Shown: positions 17,761-26,122 of the stretch, piece after piece
Numbering within the stretch: the first letter of the stretch is position 1
How the letters are laid out: the number at the start of each line of letters is the position of its first letter
Assembly (NCBI GenBank): GCA_003158365.1
Contig: PMIW01000093.1
Coordinates: 20,891 to 48,460 of the forward strand
Reading direction: 5' to 3'
Length of the DNA: 27,570 nucleotides
From: Ignavibacteriota bacterium
Lineage (GTDB): Bacteria > Bacteroidota > Ignavibacteria > Tepidaquicellales > Tepidaquicellaceae
Notes under the pieces: generated by a model
The model's input: only the letters and a program-made list of their open reading frames with translations
What the model was told of the DNA's origin: nothing
The model's database searches: none
Program-made: the position numbers and the translations under genes

Positions 17761-18258
17761 TTGAAAAAGAAAAAACCCGATTTATCGAAAATAGAAATTT
17801 TGTTGATGGATATGGATGGCTGCCTTACAACGGGGCAGATAATTTTTTCAAGCACGGGTGAAGATACAAAAATCTTCCACACTCACGACGGATATGGTAT
17901 TATACGAGGAAAAAAATTTGGACTAAAATTCGCAGTGATAAGCGGAATGAGTTCAAAAGTAAACAGAATCAGGGTTGACAGGCTAAAAATAGATTATCTC
18001 TTTGAAAATATTGACGATAAAACTATTCCTTATGAAGAGCTAAAGAAAAAGCATAATCTTAAAAAAGAAAATTTTGCTTATATCGGCGACGATGAATTTG
18101 ATTTACCGCTCTTAAGGAAAGTCGGTTTTTCCTGCTGTCCGAACAATGCGATGGCAGAGGTAAAAAAGCACGTTCAATATGTCTGCAAAAAAAACGGAGG
18201 CGAAGGAGCTGTCCGTGAAATCATAGATAAAATTCTCAAAGCAAAAAACTTAATATAA
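17761..18258 (+). CDS. kdsC: KdsC-type HAD phosphatase (KDO-8-phosphate phosphatase)
   Basis: This 165-residue protein is a capless HAD phosphatase. Motif I is LLMDMDGCLTTG (Asp17, Asp19), HDGYGIIRGKKFGLKFAVISG covers motif II, and motif IV is IGDDEFDLPLL (Asp110, Asp114). The C-terminal GGEGAVREIIDKIL is typical of KdsC, which hydrolyses KDO-8-phosphate during lipopolysaccharide inner-core synthesis. KdsC proteins form tetramers in which this tail shapes the neighbouring active site. The start is TTG at 17761; the first internal ATG would begin inside motif I, so TTG is preferred. No other KDO gene (kdsA, kdsB, kdsD) is adjacent. A related sugar phosphatase, for example one acting on other 9-carbon sugars, cannot be excluded. 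Confidence 0.85.
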   Translation: MKKKKPDLSKIEILLMDMDGCLTTGQIIFSSTGEDTKIFHTHDGYGIIRGKKFGLKFAVISGMSSKVNRIRVDRLKIDYLFENIDDKTIPYEELKKKHNLKKENFAYIGDDEFDLPLLRKVGFSCCPNNAMAEVKKHVQYVCKKNGGEGAVREIIDKILKAKNLI

Positions 18259-18300
18259 TTCAAAAATAATATTTCACAACAAACTACAAATTAAGGAAAA

Positions 18301-19482
18301 ATGGATAAAAAAGATTTAAAGTTCGATTCTAAGTTAATCCACGGAGGCGGATACAAAAACAAACTCGGTGCAGTTAATGTACCAATTTACCAGTCATCTA
18401 CTTTTGAATTCGAAACTGCGGATGAAGGTGCAAGATGTTTCAATGGTGAAAGCGAGGGATATATTTATACGCGTTTAGGTAATCCCACAATTAAGGTGCT
18501 CGAAAGAACTGTAGCTGACCTTGAAAAAGGATTCGGCGCAATTGCTACAAGCTCCGGTATGGGTGCAGTATCAACGGTTTATATGGCATTGCTCAGCAAA
18601 GGCGACCATATTGTAAGCTCCGATGCCGTTTACGGACCATCGAGAGGATTGATGGAAGACCACTTTTCAAGATTCGGTGTTGAATCAACTTATGTAGACA
18701 CATCCGATATCGAAAGCATAAAAAAAGCGATTAAAAAAAATACAAAAATCTTATACATAGAAAAGCCATCTAATCCGACAATAAGCATTACAGATTTAAA
18801 AGCCTGCAGTGAACTGGCAAAACAGCACGGATTACTGCTTGTTGTAGATAATACTTTCTCGAGCCCTTATTTGCAGAGGCCGATTGAATTCGGTGCTGAT
18901 GTAGTATTTCATTCGGTTACAAAATTTATCAACGGGCATGCAGATGTAGTAGGCGGAATAATAATAGCAAAGACAGAAGCACTTTATAAAAAGCTGCGTT
19001 CGATGATGATAGCAATGGGATGCAACATGGACCCGCACCAGGCTTATCTTGTAATAAGAGGTTTAAAGACTTTAAGTATAAGAGTAGAACGCGCACAGCA
19101 GAATGCGGAAAAAATTGCACATTACCTTGAAAAACACCCCAAGATAGAATGGATAAAATATCCCGGATTGAAATCACATCCCCAGCATGAGCTTGCAAAG
19201 AAACAGATGGACGGATTCGGAGCAATGATAAGTTTCGGAGTAAAAGGCGGATTGAATGCGGGAAAAATATTAATGGACAATGTTCAGGTTGCAATACTTG
19301 CGGTTTCGCTCGGAGGAGTTGAGACATTAATAGAGCATCCTGCTTCTATGACACACTCAAAAGTATCTGCCGAAGAGAAAAAGAAAGCAGGAATAAGCGA
19401 CGAACTGGTAAGATACGCAGTCGGAATTGAACATGTCGATGATTTAATAGCCGACCTCGAACAGGCACTTGCTAAAGTTTAA
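18301..19482 (+). CDS. Trans-sulfuration family PLP enzyme (cystathionine/methionine gamma-lyase-like)
   Basis: This 393-residue protein is a Cys/Met-metabolism PLP enzyme. Visible features are VNVPIYQSSTFEF, the YTRLGNPT phosphate-binding motif (Tyr56, Arg58), ATSSGMGAVS, Tyr111 that stacks on the cofactor, Asp183 in VVDNTF, and the Schiff-base Lys208 in HSVTKFINGHAD. The C-terminal HPASMTHSKVSAEE and VRYAVGIEHVDDLIADL regions resemble methionine gamma-lyase and cystathionine gamma-lyase. The Cys that marks methionine gamma-lyase (Cys116 in the Pseudomonas enzyme, in YGC) is Pro113 here (YGP). Exact reaction, whether cystathionine gamma-synthase, gamma-lyase or O-acetylhomoserine sulfhydrylase, cannot be fixed from sequence. 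It starts 42 bases after kdsC and is followed by a strong terminator, so it probably ends the operon that begins at lon. Confidence 0.87.
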   Translation: MDKKDLKFDSKLIHGGGYKNKLGAVNVPIYQSSTFEFETADEGARCFNGESEGYIYTRLGNPTIKVLERTVADLEKGFGAIATSSGMGAVSTVYMALLSKGDHIVSSDAVYGPSRGLMEDHFSRFGVESTYVDTSDIESIKKAIKKNTKILYIEKPSNPTISITDLKACSELAKQHGLLLVVDNTFSSPYLQRPIEFGADVVFHSVTKFINGHADVVGGIIIAKTEALYKKLRSMMIAMGCNMDPHQAYLVIRGLKTLSIRVERAQQNAEKIAHYLEKHPKIEWIKYPGLKSHPQHELAKKQMDGFGAMISFGVKGGLNAGKILMDNVQVAILAVSLGGVETLIEHPASMTHSKVSAEEKKKAGISDELVRYAVGIEHVDDLIADLEQALAKV

Positions 19483-19506
19483 ATAAAAACAATTAAATTA
19501 TTTCAG

Positions 19507-19540
19507 TTTCCCGTTCATTAATTTGAACGGGAAATTTTTT
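19507..19540 (+). terminator. Intrinsic terminator after the trans-sulfuration gene
   Basis: A perfect 10-base stem pairs TTTCCCGTTC (19507-19516) with GAACGGGAAA (19525-19534) across an 8-base loop, followed by six T (19535-19540). It lies 24 bases after the stop codon and 18 before the cytosine deaminase start. This is the clearest Rho-independent terminator in the window. Confidence 0.9.
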
Positions 19541-19557
19541 AAACATGCGGTTATAAA

Positions 19558-19992
19558 ATGGATAAATTTATTTCAGCGGCAATCGAAGAAGCAAAGAAAG
19601 GTCTTTCCGAAGGCGGGATACCAATTGGTTCCGTGATTGTAAAAGACGGAAAAATAATCGGTCGCGGACATAACAAGCGGGTTCAGGAATTAAACCCAAT
19701 CCTTCACGCTGAAATAGACTGCCTCCAGAATGCAGGCAGGATAGGCACATACAAGGATACTGTATTATATTCGACCCTGATGCCCTGTTATCTTTGCTCC
19801 GGTGCAATTGTTCAGTTCGGTATAAAAAAAGTTTATGCGGGAGAATCGGAGACATTTCCAGGAGCAAAAGAATTCATGGAATCCCACGGTGTTGAAGTAA
19901 TTGACCTGAACATCGAAGAATGCAAAGAGATGATGAGAAATTTCATAAAGGATAATCCGAAACTCTGGAACGAAGACATAGGGAAATTGTAA
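19558..19992 (+). CDS. Cytosine/nucleoside deaminase of the yeast FCY1 type
   Basis: This 144-residue protein is a zinc-dependent CDA-superfamily deaminase. His50 and Glu52 (ILHAEIDCL) with Cys77 and Cys80 (LMPCYLC) form the zinc site and proton shuttle. Its overall pattern follows yeast cytosine deaminase closely: EGGIPIGS, GRGHNKR, YKDTVLYSTL, CSGAIVQFGI and a C-terminal NPKLWNEDIG segment that parallels the yeast C-terminal lid (WFEDIG). That lid and the small size suggest deamination of cytosine to uracil for pyrimidine salvage, rather than the tRNA adenosine deaminase TadA. Guanine deaminase is another possibility. The start ATG at 19558 lies just after the terminator at 19507, so the gene probably has its own promoter or is read through. 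recG follows after 34 bases. Confidence 0.85.
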   Translation: MDKFISAAIEEAKKGLSEGGIPIGSVIVKDGKIIGRGHNKRVQELNPILHAEIDCLQNAGRIGTYKDTVLYSTLMPCYLCSGAIVQFGIKKVYAGESETFPGAKEFMESHGVEVIDLNIEECKEMMRNFIKDNPKLWNEDIGKL

Positions 19993-20026
19993 TTTAAAAT
20001 TTTCAATAAAATTTATTCACGATTCT

Positions 20027-22138
20027 TTGGATATAAAATATTTAAAAGGTGTCGGTGAAAAACGTGCAGCTGCATTTAAATCTGTCGGGATAACCAGACT
20101 CGAGGATTTTCTGAATTTCATACCAAGAATTTATCTTAAAAAAATATCGATTCGTGATTTACGAAATCATTTCGGTGAAAATGTTGTAATTTTCGGAAAA
20201 GTTATAGATGTAGAGCATCCCATCAAAAAACAGCAGCCATTAAAAATTTTTCTGAACGACAGCACAGGCACAACGGAAATTCCATTCTTCGGCAAGAGTG
20301 AATTCCGTTCGAAGCAATTCCGTCTTAATGAAAATTATATCTTCTGGGGAAAAGTAAATGAGGGGTACGGATTTACAAAATACAAGCTTGATTACCGCGA
20401 CCATTTAAAAATCGATTTAAGCGATAAGAATGACAGTGATTTTCTGAAATTCCCGTACTTCCCTGTTTATGAGCTTTCCGACGTACTGAAGAAAACATGG
20501 ATTAAACCGATATTGCTTTCCAAAATAGTGTTTAATGCATTCGCCAAAATGCTTAAGGAAAATGCTGATTTAACAGAAGAAACGCTGCCGGAATATATAA
20601 TCAAAAGCGCAAATCTTCCCCTGAAAAAGAACTCTATTCTCAGGATAAATTTCCCGCTGCAGTTTTCAAATGTCGAGGAAGCAAGAAAAAGGCTGGCATT
20701 TGAAGAACTTTTTTACCTGCAATTAATTTTTGCTTTAAAGAAAAGAAGCATTAAAAACGAAGTTAAAGGAATTTCATTTATTAAAAACACAGATAAGCTT
20801 AAAGCCGATTTTGAAAAAGCCTGCGGGTTCGTACTGACAAATGCACAAAATAAAGTGATAGAAGAAATTTATACAGACATGAAGTCCGAAAGCGTGATGA
20901 ACCGTTTGCTTCAGGGAGATGTCGGAAGCGGGAAAACAATTGTCTCGGTTTTTGCAATGCTTGTAGCAGTGCAAAACGGCTACCAGGCAGCAATAATGTG
21001 TCCGACTGAAATACTTGCTGAGCAACACTTTTCGACGATATCGAATTTTCTGAAAGAGTATAATACCATTTCGGGCGAAAATTTAACTTCAACGATTCTT
21101 GTCGGAGGGCAGAAAAAAAAATTAAGGGGAGAACTTTACGATGATATAAAAGAAGGAAAATCAAATATCATTATAGGCACGCATGCTTTAATTCAGGAAA
21201 AAGTCGAATTTAAAAATCTCGGTTTCGTAGTCATTGACGAGCAGCATAAATTCGGTGTAATGCAGAGAGCTAAGCTGAAAGAGAAAGGTCTCAATCCCGA
21301 TGTGCTTGTTATGACTGCGACGCCAATTCCACGGACACTTTCATTAACATATTACGGTGACCTCGATGTTTCTATTATAAATGAGCTGCCGGGAAACCGA
21401 AAACCTATTATAACAAAATTATCAAGTGATGAAAGGAAACCTGAAATTTACAATTTCGTTAAAAAGGAAATTGAAAAAGGCAGGCAGGTTTACATTATTT
21501 ATCCGTTAATAGAAGAATCTGAAAAGATGGATTTGAAATCTGCGGAAGAAAATTACAAATTGCTAAAAGAAACGGTTTTCAGGAATTACAATGTCGGCAT
21601 GATTCACGGCAGAATTATTTCATATGAAAAAGACGAAGTTATGCAGGATTTCAAGAACAGGAAGATTAACGTACTTGTCTCAACTACAGTTATAGAAGTC
21701 GGAATAGATATTCCAAATGCAACTATAATGATAATAGAGGAGGCACAGAGATTCGGGCTTTCCCAGCTACACCAGTTAAGGGGAAGGGTCGGAAGGGGTT
21801 CGGAGCAATCCTATTGCATACTGATTGCAAAAAATCTCGACGAGGTATCGGAAAAAAGATTAAACATACTTTGCGAAACCAACGATGGATTTTTAATAGC
21901 GGAAACGGACATGGAAATCAGAGGACCCGGTGAATTTTTCGGAACAAGGCAATCGGGCATACTTAACTTCTCCTGTACCGATTTGAATAAAGACAAAAAT
22001 CTATTATACAGGGCGCGGGATATAGCTTTTAATATAATCGACAGCGACCCGCAGTTAAGAAAAGCCGAAAACGAAATTATAAAGAATCATTTTCTAAAAA
22101 ATTTTAAAGATGCACTTTATTTAATGCGTGTGGCCTGA
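20027..22138 (+). CDS. recG: ATP-dependent DNA helicase RecG
   Basis: This 703-residue protein is RecG, which remodels stalled replication forks and branched recombination intermediates. The N-terminal wedge begins YLKGVGEKRAAAFKS; an OB-fold region around residues 60-130 should grip the branch. Helicase motifs are Walker A LLQGDVGSGKTIVS (Lys303), VIDEQHKFGVMQR (motif II), TATPIPRTLSL (III), STTVIEVGIDIPNA (V) and LHQLRGRVGRG (VI). The conserved RecG tail DMEIRGPGEFFGTRQSG is present. Length is normal. The start is TTG at 20027; no in-frame ATG or GTG lies between this codon and the previous stop, and the protein begins just where other RecG proteins do. It probably shares a transcript with the deaminase gene. 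Confidence 0.97.
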   Translation: MDIKYLKGVGEKRAAAFKSVGITRLEDFLNFIPRIYLKKISIRDLRNHFGENVVIFGKVIDVEHPIKKQQPLKIFLNDSTGTTEIPFFGKSEFRSKQFRLNENYIFWGKVNEGYGFTKYKLDYRDHLKIDLSDKNDSDFLKFPYFPVYELSDVLKKTWIKPILLSKIVFNAFAKMLKENADLTEETLPEYIIKSANLPLKKNSILRINFPLQFSNVEEARKRLAFEELFYLQLIFALKKRSIKNEVKGISFIKNTDKLKADFEKACGFVLTNAQNKVIEEIYTDMKSESVMNRLLQGDVGSGKTIVSVFAMLVAVQNGYQAAIMCPTEILAEQHFSTISNFLKEYNTISGENLTSTILVGGQKKKLRGELYDDIKEGKSNIIIGTHALIQEKVEFKNLGFVVIDEQHKFGVMQRAKLKEKGLNPDVLVMTATPIPRTLSLTYYGDLDVSIINELPGNRKPIITKLSSDERKPEIYNFVKKEIEKGRQVYIIYPLIEESEKMDLKSAEENYKLLKETVFRNYNVGMIHGRIISYEKDEVMQDFKNRKINVLVSTTVIEVGIDIPNATIMIIEEAQRFGLSQLHQLRGRVGRGSEQSYCILIAKNLDEVSEKRLNILCETNDGFLIAETDMEIRGPGEFFGTRQSGILNFSCTDLNKDKNLLYRARDIAFNIIDSDPQLRKAENEIIKNHFLKNFKDALYLMRVA

Positions 22139-22247
22139 TTTTCCGTTTTTATACAAAATCCCTTAAATTTTCAAGGAATTCATTTTACGTTTAGATTTTA
22201 TCATAAAAATTATATTTTGTTTATTAATAGTAATTAATTTGAATAAA

Positions 22248-23657
22248 ATGAAGTTTAAATCGGAAATATATATTCCCATATTAACAGTTTTATTTGATAT
22301 GATTGCAATAATTGCTTCTTTTCTGCTTTCTTATTGGATAAGATTCTATTCACCATTTACATCTATTTTCCCGATAACAAACGGTATCCCGGGAATGTCC
22401 GGTTATTTGTTCTTCATACTTGCAACAATCCCTGTCTGGATATTGGTTTTTCAGTCATTTAAAATGTACAGGCTTAACCGAGTGGTATTTATTATGGATG
22501 AATTTTTTGTAATCATGAAATGTGTCACGATTTCATTAATATTTTCCATCGGGATTATTTTCTTTTTCCGCGAATTTCCTTATTCACGACTTGTATTTTT
22601 ATTAATATGGGTAGATGCAATAGTAATTCTGACCATAGTCAGATACATGCTTTTAAAATTCGAAAAAACATTATATAACCGGGGAATAGGTTTGAAAAAT
22701 GTAGCAATTATCGGAGATAATGAGCAAGCCGAAAAAATCTATTCCAAATTCAATAAAGACAAATTCGCAGGATTAAAAGTAACGGGATATTTTACAAAAA
22801 ACATTCCTTCAGACACAATTTCCAAAGAAAGGAATTTTCTGGGAAACTACGATTCTGTTCCCGATAAAATAAAAGAATTTAATCTTCAGAAGATAATAAT
22901 TTCACTGCCTCAAAAAGATTTCGGAGATTTATTTGAAATCTTCAAATTGTGCGAAGGAATTAATATTGAGTTCATGCTTACACCTGAATTTATAGAAGTC
23001 ATGACCAGCAAACTTAAAGTCGAGGAGGTCGACGGAATCCCGTTCATGAAGATAAAATCGTTCCCCATGAACGTCTGGAATCAGATGGTTAAAAGAGTTT
23101 TTGACATATTTTTTTCTATTGTTTTTTTGTTGCTTACTTCGCCTTTGATGACTATTTTAACAATACTGGTAAAAGTGACATCGAAGGGACCTTTATTCTA
23201 TAAACAGGAAAGAGTAGGACTTGACGGAAAGAAATTCGAAATATATAAATTCAGGTCAATGAAAACAGATGCAGAAACCGGCGGACCCAGATTCGTATCG
23301 GTCGATGACGACAGGTACACTTCGATTGGAAAATTTATCAGGAAATACAGTCTCGATGAACTGCCGCAGTACTTAAATGTTCTTAAAGGAGACATGAGTG
23401 TCGTTGGACCGCGTCCCGAAAGGGAATTTTTCATTAACCAGATGAAAGGATCGATAAATAAATATCTCGAAAGAAACCGGGTAAAATGCGGAATTACAGG
23501 CTGGGCGCAGGTTAACGGGCTGAGAGGCTCGCAGACATCCATACAGACGCGAATAGATTACGATATTTATTATATAGAAAACTGGTCTTTGATTTTCGAT
23601 TTGAAAATAATTTTTAAAACTTTAAAGGAAATATTTATTTCCAAGACTGCAATGTAA
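22248..23657 (+). CDS. Polyprenyl-phosphate sugar-1-phosphate transferase (exopolysaccharide type)
   Basis: I prefer the ATG at 22248 (469 residues); a TTG nine bases earlier is also in frame. The protein starts exopolysaccharide or O-antigen synthesis by moving a sugar-1-phosphate from a nucleotide sugar to undecaprenyl phosphate. About four N-terminal membrane helices (residues 1-140) lead to a Rossmann-like CoA-binding-3 domain (VAIIGDNEQAEKIY, around 155-250). A membrane-entering helix VFDIFFSIVFLLLTSPLM follows near 280. The catalytic bacterial sugar transferase domain has YKQERVG, YKFRSMKTDAE, SLDELPQYLNVLKGDMS, VGPRPERE and the C-terminal GITGWAQVNGLRG and DIYYIENWS. The donor sugar cannot be told. 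It begins a three-gene group with a small membrane protein and a T9SS cargo. Confidence 0.93.
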   Translation: MKFKSEIYIPILTVLFDMIAIIASFLLSYWIRFYSPFTSIFPITNGIPGMSGYLFFILATIPVWILVFQSFKMYRLNRVVFIMDEFFVIMKCVTISLIFSIGIIFFFREFPYSRLVFLLIWVDAIVILTIVRYMLLKFEKTLYNRGIGLKNVAIIGDNEQAEKIYSKFNKDKFAGLKVTGYFTKNIPSDTISKERNFLGNYDSVPDKIKEFNLQKIIISLPQKDFGDLFEIFKLCEGINIEFMLTPEFIEVMTSKLKVEEVDGIPFMKIKSFPMNVWNQMVKRVFDIFFSIVFLLLTSPLMTILTILVKVTSKGPLFYKQERVGLDGKKFEIYKFRSMKTDAETGGPRFVSVDDDRYTSIGKFIRKYSLDELPQYLNVLKGDMSVVGPRPEREFFINQMKGSINKYLERNRVKCGITGWAQVNGLRGSQTSIQTRIDYDIYYIENWSLIFDLKIIFKTLKEIFISKTAM

Positions 23658-23694
23658 TAATTGCACTTTTTTAAAAACAAATTACAAAGCTAAA

Positions 23695-24054
23695 TTGATT
23701 GCCGTAATAATATTTTATTTACATTTGATTTTTGCATGCTATGTTTTCAGCAAAACATTTCAGAGCGACGGAATTGTAATGGCATTTCTGAACGTTGCTT
23801 TCATTATAGTTCTTTTCACTGTAGGCTGGACATTATCCGATTTAATAATCGGACTTTTCATTTCCGAAAACGGTTACAAGATAATGATTCCGCAGGGCAA
23901 GGTACTTTTGACTTTCATAAAATTGACAGGATTCTTTAAACCCGAATCGGCCGAATATGCGAAACTGCTTCCAAAAGATTCGATTGCACTTGTGTTTTTA
24001 AGCACAATTGAAGTTTTCTTTTACAGATTCTTTTTTAAAGAAGTAAAACATTGA
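23695..24054 (+). CDS. Small integral membrane protein of unknown function
   Basis: I do not recognise this 119-residue protein. It starts at TTG (23695), 37 bases after the sugar transferase stop. Three hydrophobic stretches are visible: residues 1-15, about 27-52 (MAFLNVAFIIVLFTVGWTLS into LIIGLFI) and about 96-112 (SIALVFLSTIEVFFYRFFF). The middle loop (GYKIMIPQGKVLLTFIKLTG) is polar. There is no obvious catalytic motif. Its stop overlaps the TTG start of the T9SS cargo gene as TTGA, which suggests coupled translation. It could be an inner-membrane partner of the sugar transferase or of the cargo, but that is inference from position alone. The in-frame ATG at residue 29 is a weaker start because the first helix would be lost. 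Confidence 0.7.
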   Translation: MIAVIIFYLHLIFACYVFSKTFQSDGIVMAFLNVAFIIVLFTVGWTLSDLIIGLFISENGYKIMIPQGKVLLTFIKLTGFFKPESAEYAKLLPKDSIALVFLSTIEVFFYRFFFKEVKH

Positions 24055-26090
24055 TTAAAAAAACTTTTTTTATCATATCGCTTACTGCAGTTATTGCAGG
24101 GGTATTATCGTTCTACTTATATCATCCTAAAGATACAGGAACGATTATAATTCAGTTTGTTTCGAGAAACGGCTATGGAAATAACCTTTACATAGATAAT
24201 ATTTCATTCGGAAAAAAGAATTTACTCGACATTGCAGTTACTTCAATAAACAATATACCAAGGGATACTACTTATTTAAACAGCCTGTATATTTATAAGG
24301 TTGCTCCGCAGGTTAATGTTACAAATCTGGGTGACAGTTCCATTGTTAATGATTCTATTACAATAAATATCCCCTCTGTATCTTATAAAAGTGTAGACTC
24401 AACAGGTCCCTTGGAACCGGGACAAACGAAAGTAATTACATTTCCCGACAGTTTATTGATTTCCCCGGGTACAAGCTATGATATTACTGTGTATATAAAT
24501 GCAGTGGATACTTTACGGTCAAACGATACGTTAAGACAAACATCGGTTTTCCTTCTTGGTGCATACAGGAATGTTCTGGCGGAAGAATTTACAAGCATGA
24601 CATCACCATCCTGCGCATCGAATAACCCTTCTCTGGACAGATATATTGATTCAAATTTTCAGAGTATATGCGCAGTGAAATATCACATGGGATTTCCCTT
24701 GCCGGCACTTGATTCATTATATTTTGCCGATTCAGTTCAGCAGATACAGAGAGCAAATTATTATTTTGTATATGCTGTTCCATCAACTTTTTTAGACGGA
24801 AAACTAAGACTTCCGCTGCCTTATACATTTGATTCCAACATTGTACTTCCATTCTATTCGAGATTTTTAATCGGTTCACCTTTATCCGTAACAGTATCGG
24901 ATGCAAGGCTTCCGGGTGATACGATTCAGGCAACTATAACAATCAATCTGCTTCACACCCTCGCATCCAATAATTTAAGGCTGAGGGTTTATGCACTTGA
25001 ACGTTATAAGAATTATACAAACCCTCCGGGTTCAAACGGAGAATTAAATTTTTTCGATATTTTCAGGCAAGCTTATCCCGATTCTGCAGGGACATTAATC
25101 AGCAACATACAGGGAAATTATCAGTACATTTATAAATACCACCGAGATTCCACGTGGGTCGATTCGTTAATATATACAATGGCTTTTGTGCAGGATGATA
25201 ACACAAAAGAAGTTCTGAACTGCGGAAAAAGCAGGACTGCGCCAAAACACCATTTTGATTTTAAAAATGTAAAACCACAAAAAACATATTCCAAGGCTGA
25301 TTTGAGAAAAGATATTCCATTAAATTATCACGGAAAAACTATAAGGAATACAGGTAAATCAGTACAGAGTAGTTTTATATTCGAAGGATTTGAAGGTCCA
25401 TTTCCGCCGCCGGGATGGACAATTTTCAATCCTGATGTAGGTTTTACATTTATTCAGTTAAACGGATATAACGGTCCTTCTTTCGGAGGAATAAATTGTG
25501 TAAAGATACCTTTTTATGATTATCCGAATATAGGTGAAAAAGATACATTGTTATCGGTTGCTTATTCCGGCATAACTGCACTGGACACTTTCAAGTTTGA
25601 TTTATCTTACGCCCAGTATTTATCGGATTATATAGACAGCCTTGTCGTAAGCATGTCAACAGACGGCGGACTGACATTTGTGCCGATTTTTCAGGAAGGC
25701 GGACCATATATGGCTACATCACCTGCTACAACATTATCATTTGCTCCGACAGCTTCAACACAATGGGTAACATACATTTACCCTATGAGTGCAATATTAC
25801 CATTGAATCCTGTAACGCAGATTCCTGTAACATACAAGCTGTATCAGAACTACCCGAATCCGTTCAATCCGAAGACAACAATTAAATTCGATTTGTCGCA
25901 CACTGTTTTTGTCACGATTAAAGTTTATGATTTACTTGGCAGAGAAATTTCAACTCTTATAAACGACAAGATGAATGCAGGACCGCACTCTATTGATTTT
26001 GCGCCGACGAATTTAGCTTCAGGAATTTATTTCTATAAATTGATTGCAGGAGATTACACGGAAGTAAAAAAAATGGCTCTTATCAAATAG
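24051..26090 (+). CDS. Secreted T9SS cargo with Omp28/thioredoxin-like, choice-of-anchor and type A sorting domains
   Basis: This 679-residue protein starts at TTG (24051), within the preceding stop. An N-terminal KK plus hydrophobic segment (residues 5-23) is a Sec signal or anchor without a clear AxA cleavage site. Residues about 60-165 look like a CARDB-type beta-sandwich. About 170-330 resembles the Omp28/thioredoxin-like fold: VLAEEFTSMTSPSCASNNP, then KYHMGFP, YFVYAVPSTFLDGK. The usual CxxC is reduced to a single Cys188. From about 444 (FEGFEGPFPPPGWTI) to 585 is a choice-of-anchor J type jelly roll. The end, from about 595, is a T9SS type A sorting domain: YKLYQNYPNPFNPKTTIKF, VYDLLGREI, LASGIYFYKL and KKMALIK. 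The protein should be exported to the cell surface. Its binding target is unknown. Confidence 0.88.
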   Translation: MIKKTFFIISLTAVIAGVLSFYLYHPKDTGTIIIQFVSRNGYGNNLYIDNISFGKKNLLDIAVTSINNIPRDTTYLNSLYIYKVAPQVNVTNLGDSSIVNDSITINIPSVSYKSVDSTGPLEPGQTKVITFPDSLLISPGTSYDITVYINAVDTLRSNDTLRQTSVFLLGAYRNVLAEEFTSMTSPSCASNNPSLDRYIDSNFQSICAVKYHMGFPLPALDSLYFADSVQQIQRANYYFVYAVPSTFLDGKLRLPLPYTFDSNIVLPFYSRFLIGSPLSVTVSDARLPGDTIQATITINLLHTLASNNLRLRVYALERYKNYTNPPGSNGELNFFDIFRQAYPDSAGTLISNIQGNYQYIYKYHRDSTWVDSLIYTMAFVQDDNTKEVLNCGKSRTAPKHHFDFKNVKPQKTYSKADLRKDIPLNYHGKTIRNTGKSVQSSFIFEGFEGPFPPPGWTIFNPDVGFTFIQLNGYNGPSFGGINCVKIPFYDYPNIGEKDTLLSVAYSGITALDTFKFDLSYAQYLSDYIDSLVVSMSTDGGLTFVPIFQEGGPYMATSPATTLSFAPTASTQWVTYIYPMSAILPLNPVTQIPVTYKLYQNYPNPFNPKTTIKFDLSHTVFVTIKVYDLLGREISTLINDKMNAGPHSIDFAPTNLASGIYFYKLIAGDYTEVKKMALIK

Positions 26091-26122
26091 TAAATAGTAA
26101 TTAGTAATTAATAATTAGTAAT
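26088..26122 (+). repeat. Five tandem heptamers (TAGTAAT) at the end of the T9SS cargo gene
   Basis: Units at 26088, 26095, 26102, 26109 and 26116 read TAGTAAA, TAGTAAT, TAGTAAT, TAATAAT and TAGTAAT. The first unit supplies the TAG stop codon of the cargo gene. The array runs directly into the palindrome at 26122. Heptamer arrays of this kind occur in intergenic DNA of several bacteria and can change copy number by slippage. Confidence 0.8.

Noticed and set aside
21113..21121. A9 run in recG as a second frameshift site
   Set aside because: A8-A9 runs also occur in kdsC, the trans-sulfuration gene and the T9SS cargo gene, so they look like a by-product of AT-rich Lys codons. RecG has no known two-form biology, unlike DnaX.
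22139..22247. Weak hairpin (CCTT...AAGG) and TATATTTTG promoter-like sequence before the sugar transferase gene
   Set aside because: The stem has an internal mismatch and few GC pairs, and the promoter-like element has one base too many between TA and TTTG with no clear -33 partner.
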